From NCBI RefSeq assembly GCF_042434745.1, contig NZ_JBHLSS010000017.1: DNA of 45,349 bases. One strand, written 5' to 3'. The notes beneath the pieces were generated by a model. The model was not told where the DNA came from, ran no database searches, and saw nothing but the letters and a program-made list of their open reading frames with translations. A program made the translations under genes and the position numbers. Positions 42,253 to 45,349 of this stretch are shown here, in pieces (positions within the stretch are counted from its first letter, which is position 1; every line of letters begins with the position of its first letter). Origin of the DNA: Azotobacter paspali (GTDB lineage: Bacteria > Pseudomonadota > Gammaproteobacteria > Pseudomonadales > Pseudomonadaceae).

Positions 42253-43444
42253 CAGTGCCATCAAAACCGCCAAGCCCAAGGAGAAGCCCTACAAGCTGAG
42301 CGATGCCCACGGGCTCTATCTGTTGGTCAACCCAAACGGCTCCAAGCTGTGGCGGCTCAAGTATCGAGTGGCCGGCAAAGAGAAGGGGCTCGCTTTCGGC
42401 GCCTACCCTGCCGTTGGCCTACAGCAAGCCCGCAAGAGGCGCGACGAAGCCCGCCAGTTGCTGGCCGAGGGTAAAGACCCCAGTGCCGAGCGCCAGGCCG
42501 AGAAGGAAACCCAGCAGAGCAACGGCCTGGCTTTCGAAACGCTGGCGCTGGAATGGCACGCCTACCGGGCGCCGCGCTGGGCGAAGTCCACCGCCGACAA
42601 GACCGCCGCCTATCTGGAGTCGGACCTGCTGCCCGCCCTGGGCAATCGCCCGGTGAAGGCGATCACCCGCCCCGAGCTGGTGGAGCTGCTGCGCAAGATC
42701 GAGGACCGGGGCGCGCACAACGTCGCCAAGAAGGCCCGCCAGTGGCTGAGCCAGATTTTCCGCTTCGGACTGGCCAAGGGCAGCGTAGACAGCAACCCCG
42801 CCACCGATCTGGACGTGGTAGCGGCCCATGCGCCGGCCACCCGCCATCACCCACACGTCACCTTTGCCGAACTGCCCGAACTCCTGGGCAGGATCGAGAG
42901 TGCCAGCATCAACGTCCTGACCCGCCACGCCATCCGCCTGCTGGTGCTGACCGGGGTTCGCCCGGGTGAACTGCGCGCCGCGCCCTGGGCCGAGTTCGAC
43001 TTGGAGGCCGCCGTCTGGACGATCCCGAAAGAACGGATGAAGGCTCGCCGCCCACATGTAGTCCCCCTGCCCCGCCAAGCCGTGGCCATCCTGCGCCAGC
43101 TTCAAGAGATCACCGGGGGCTATGCGTTGGTCTTTGCAGGCCGCAACAACAGTGTCCGCCCGATGAGCGAAAACACGGTGAACAAGGCCCTGGCCGATGC
43201 CGGCTACAAGGGCCGCCAGACTGGCCACGGCTTCCGCCACCTGCTAAGCACCGAACTCAACAGCCGGGGGTACAACCGTGATTGGATCGAGCGCCAGCTC
43301 GCCCACGGCGACCAAGACGAGATGCGCGACACCTACAACCATGCCACCTACCTGGAGCAACGCCGGGACATGATGCAAGCCTGGGCCGACTCGATAGACG
43401 CGCTGTGTACTGGCGCCAACGTGGTGAGCATCAAGAGGGCATAA
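42233..43444 (+). CDS. P4-type tyrosine integrase
   Basis: A 403-residue site-specific recombinase. It has an N-terminal DUF4102 arm-binding domain (to about residue 90), a core-binding SAM-like domain (AFETLALEWHAYRAPRWAKS), and the catalytic domain. The catalytic residues are Arg in LTGVRPGELR, H-x-x-R in GHGFRHLLSTEL, His in ERQLAHGDQDEM and the nucleophile Tyr in a NHATYLEQRR segment near the C-terminus. It would insert and, with a helper such as the AlpA-like protein downstream, excise the element at tRNA-Leu. GGAGAG lies just before the ATG. A second in-frame ATG is two codons on. Confidence 0.95.
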   Translation: MAMPLTDSAIKTAKPKEKPYKLSDAHGLYLLVNPNGSKLWRLKYRVAGKEKGLAFGAYPAVGLQQARKRRDEARQLLAEGKDPSAERQAEKETQQSNGLAFETLALEWHAYRAPRWAKSTADKTAAYLESDLLPALGNRPVKAITRPELVELLRKIEDRGAHNVAKKARQWLSQIFRFGLAKGSVDSNPATDLDVVAAHAPATRHHPHVTFAELPELLGRIESASINVLTRHAIRLLVLTGVRPGELRAAPWAEFDLEAAVWTIPKERMKARRPHVVPLPRQAVAILRQLQEITGGYALVFAGRNNSVRPMSENTVNKALADAGYKGRQTGHGFRHLLSTELNSRGYNRDWIERQLAHGDQDEMRDTYNHATYLEQRRDMMQAWADSIDALCTGANVVSIKRA

Positions 43445-43450
43445 GCATGA

Positions 43451-44056
43451 ATGCTAACAACACACTATTTGGATAAATCTGTGGAAACTTTTACAAACGA
43501 AATCGAGCACCTTCAAAAAAATCTCAAAAAAGGAAAGCTAACCCCCCCAAAAGATATTCTTGGTGCTGCGAGCTATGCACTAGGAATGCTAAATATCATA
43601 ACAACAATAGACAGTAAAAAAGACTCAGTTGACAACCAATTCGCCAGCATGGATCGAGCAACAACATATATATTTCAATTGATCAATGAAATAAAAGACA
43701 ACCATGCAGCCCTAGACGCATTAGCGGGAGCATTAACCGCACTCACATGCGAGCGAACAATTAAAGTTGCATCGAATCAAAAAAAATTAGAAAAAATGCT
43801 TTTAGGAATCAGCAATATAAATCAATGCAAAGCAAGAGCCATAGAAAGAGCAAGAGAAATTGCTACAGATTTATGGCAAGCCGATACTGCACACGAGTTC
43901 CGCCTCTTAGATATGGCCGAGCAGGTTTACCGCGCACTCGCTGCCGAAGGCTTAGCCGATTCGCTGCCGGACACTACCGAGCGTATCAAGGAATGGATAA
44001 AGCCGGTCGCCCCGGACTACGCCCGCAAGGGTGGCCGCCGCCGAAAAACCACCTGA
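43451..44056 (+). CDS. Hypothetical protein with low-GC N-terminal two thirds
   Basis: A 201-residue, mainly helical protein that I do not recognise. The first 130 or so codons are strikingly AT-rich (many AAA, ATA and AAT codons), whereas the last 60 return to the local high-GC style, so the gene looks like a mosaic. The C-terminus reads FRLLDMAEQVYRALAAEGLA to a basic GGRRRKTT. The start is unclear: the ribosome site GAGGG fits an ATG four bases earlier, which opens only a nine-codon frame (MNANNTLFG), while the long frame's ATG is 11 bases away. A frameshift or short leader is possible. No signal peptide or membrane segment is seen. Confidence 0.55.
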   Translation: MLTTHYLDKSVETFTNEIEHLQKNLKKGKLTPPKDILGAASYALGMLNIITTIDSKKDSVDNQFASMDRATTYIFQLINEIKDNHAALDALAGALTALTCERTIKVASNQKKLEKMLLGISNINQCKARAIERAREIATDLWQADTAHEFRLLDMAEQVYRALAAEGLADSLPDTTERIKEWIKPVAPDYARKGGRRRKTT

Positions 44057-44061
44057 GCGTA

Positions 44062-44105
44062 TCGGATAACCCCTTATCCGTGACGGATAACCACATATCC
44101 GTTAC
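44062..44105. repeat. Clustered CGGATAA/TTATCCG repeats
   Basis: CGGATAA (44063), TTATCCG (44074), CGGATAA (44084) and TATCCGT (44096) alternate in orientation within 44 bases, giving two nested inverted repeats. The cluster begins six bases after the stop of the low-GC gene and about 85 bases before the AlpA-like gene, which it may control. Confidence 0.65.
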
Positions 44106-44187
44106 GGGGAGAGAGTTTTTCCTGGCGAACCGCTGTACCACCATTTAGCCATCGACGTTACCCAAACTGCCCCGGAGGGCGCAGACG

Positions 44188-44412
44188 ATGGCTGCAACTA
44201 CCACCCATTCCCACCCCATTCGCCGCTTCATCAAGCGCCAGGCCGTAGAAGACATTACCGGCCTGTCCTGCTCTGAGATTTACCGCCGGGTCGCTGCCGG
44301 CTCCTTCCCCGCTCAAGTCACCCTTGGCCCGAAATCCGTTGTCTGGATCGAAGCCGAGGTGCTGGCCTGGTGCGAGGCGCGCATCGCCGAGAGCCGTGGC
44401 GAGGTGGCCTGA
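44188..44412 (+). CDS. AlpA-family phage regulator/excisionase-like protein
   Basis: A 74-residue DNA-binding protein with the MerR-like helix-turn-helix of the AlpA/Phage_AlpA family: RRFIKRQAVEDITGLSCSEI followed by YRRVAAGSFPAQVTLGPKSV and WIEAEVLAWCEARI. Such proteins act as excisionases or activate the integrase gene of P4-type elements. GGAGGG lies eight bases before the ATG. It starts a tightly packed run of three genes (next start two bases beyond the stop). Confidence 0.88.
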   Translation: MAATTTHSHPIRRFIKRQAVEDITGLSCSEIYRRVAAGSFPAQVTLGPKSVVWIEAEVLAWCEARIAESRGEVA

Positions 44413-44413
44413 C

Positions 44414-44797
44414 ATGAAAAAGGCGACCCGTCCCGAAGAACAAAGCCGCCTGCTGCAAGGCCAGTCTATCACCGCCAGCGCCAGCCCCGACGTGCTGCTG
44501 GTGGATATGCCGACCAAGATCGCCCGCATCCTGGCCTACGTTCTGGTGCCCTGCAATTCGCTGAACCGCTTCGAGGCCGAACTGCTGGGCGACCACTGCC
44601 TGAACTCGACCATTGCCAAGCTGGCGAATGACTACGGCCTAGAGTTCCAGCGCCGGCCGGAGAAGGTGCCCAACCGCTGGGGCGCTCCCTGCGACGTGAC
44701 CCGCTACAGCTTGCCGGAGAGCCAGTATCCGCGTGCCTGTGCCGTGCTGGCGCTGCTGAACAAGCCGGCCAAGGGCCGCAAGGGGGATGCCGAATGA
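44414..44797 (+). CDS. Hypothetical protein of the integrative element
   Basis: A 127-residue protein beginning MKKATRPEEQSRLLQGQSIT. Its centre, VPCNSLNRFEAELLGDHCLN with TIAKLANDYGLEFQRRPEKV, looks like a small helix-turn-helix or winged-helix unit, but I cannot name the family. GAGGTGG lies within the end of the AlpA-like gene. Its stop overlaps the next start by four bases, so it is translationally coupled to the KilA-N gene. Confidence 0.65.
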   Translation: MKKATRPEEQSRLLQGQSITASASPDVLLVDMPTKIARILAYVLVPCNSLNRFEAELLGDHCLNSTIAKLANDYGLEFQRRPEKVPNRWGAPCDVTRYSLPESQYPRACAVLALLNKPAKGRKGDAE

Positions 44798-45349
44798 GCG
44801 CCCGCATCATCCCTTTCGACTACGAAGGCCAGCCGGTACGATTCAACGTTGATGGCTGGCTCCATGCGACCGAGATCGCCGAGCGGTTTGGAAAGGAGCC
44901 TGCGCAATGGCTTCGGCTCCCTGACACAGCGCGCTATCTGGAAGGTCTGGAGCGTACATATGGGAAAATCACATATGTAAAAACCAGCCGCGCCCGGAAA
45001 GATCGCGGCGGCGGTACCTGGCTCCACCCGAAACTGGCAGTGAAGTTCGCCCGTTGGCTGGATGTCGACTTTGAAATCTGGTGTGACATGAAGGTCGACG
45101 GCCTTTTGCGCGGCGATTCCAAGCCCTGGGCAACCGCCAGGCGCGAAGCATCCATTGGCTACCGGGGCATGAGCGATGCTGTGATGCTCAACTGCGAGGC
45201 AAGCGGAAAGACGGCCAAGCCGCATCAGTTCCAGAACGAGGCCAAGCTGATTAACTGGGTGATCACCGGGAATTTCTCCGGCCGCGACCGGAGCCAGTTG
45301 AGCGCTAGCGAGCTGGAGTTTGTCACCCTGGTCGAGCAACGCAACTCCT
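44794..45349 (+). CDS. KilA-N domain protein (cut by window edge)
   Basis: The first 185 residues are present. A KilA-N DNA-binding domain spans about 5-110: VRFNVDGWLHATEIAERFGK, WLRLPDTARYLEGLERTYG, GGGTWLHPKLAVKFARWLDV and DFEIWCDMKVDGLL. KilA-N proteins are phage antirepressors or element regulators. The continuation (FQNEAKLINWVITGNFSGRD) resembles tails of phage KilA-N proteins. The frame is open to the edge. It marks the element as phage-derived or phage-like. Confidence 0.85.
   Translation, partial: MSARIIPFDYEGQPVRFNVDGWLHATEIAERFGKEPAQWLRLPDTARYLEGLERTYGKITYVKTSRARKDRGGGTWLHPKLAVKFARWLDVDFEIWCDMKVDGLLRGDSKPWATARREASIGYRGMSDAVMLNCEASGKTAKPHQFQNEAKLINWVITGNFSGRDRSQLSASELEFVTLVEQRNS

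Overview
The window looks like the chromosome of a gammaproteobacterium of the Pseudomonas/Azotobacter group. It has high GC, the gene order trmJ-cysE-iscRSUA-hscBA-fdx-iscX-ndk-rlmN-pilF-rodZ-ispG-hisS-yfgM-bamB-der, and a queA-tgt-yajC-secD-secF block. An isc cluster headed by a cysE copy, together with an IS fragment and many decayed genes, points most to Azotobacter. That assignment is inferred from remembered family order and protein resemblance; no search was run.

Layout: (1) Positions 1-18,170 are accessory and eroding chromosome. They hold the right end of an IS5-type insertion sequence, a TldD/TldE-like pair, a glycine/alanine-rich hydrophobic protein, and gene relics: a methyltransferase abutting a ferric reductase, an OprD porin, a TonB receptor tail joined to a DUF2946-like piece, and a FecI-type sigma factor that keeps a Fur-box-like palindrome. 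Intact genes in between are the PQQ glucose dehydrogenase gcd, an orphan SsuA-type binding protein, leuA, a periplasmic endonuclease I, a DUF2238 membrane protein, a flavin reductase-like protein, the omega-amidase yafV and the aminotransferase ybdL. (2) Positions 18,283-27,688 (minus strand) are a dense housekeeping run: ndk, rlmN, pilF, rodZ, ispG, hisS, yfgM, bamB, der. (3) Positions 27,787-34,976 (minus strand) carry the ISC iron-sulfur assembly operon behind an IscR-type operator, preceded by cysE and trmJ. IscS draws sulfur from cysteine, whose synthesis CysE starts. IspG and RlmN, encoded just downstream, are themselves Fe-S enzymes, so producers and users of clusters sit side by side. 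(4) suhB stands alone on the plus strand with a strong bidirectional terminator. (5) Positions 36,033-41,439 (minus strand) are queA-tgt (queuosine in tRNA) and yajC-secD-secF (Sec translocon accessory complex). (6) From tRNA-Leu(CAA) at 41,550 to the window end is the left end of an integrative element: a free-standing integrase arm-binding-type domain, a P4-type tyrosine integrase, a low-GC unknown protein, an AlpA-type regulator, a small unknown protein and a KilA-N protein cut by the window edge.

The most unusual items are the stand-alone arm-binding-domain protein whose gene overlaps the integrase and starts inside a G5 repeat/inverted-repeat cluster, the low-GC gene followed by a CGGATAA/TTATCCG repeat cluster, and a 53-residue acidic protein with ten consecutive glutamates next to gcd. 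No CRISPR array, rRNA or complete defence system was seen; the element's cargo probably lies beyond the right edge.
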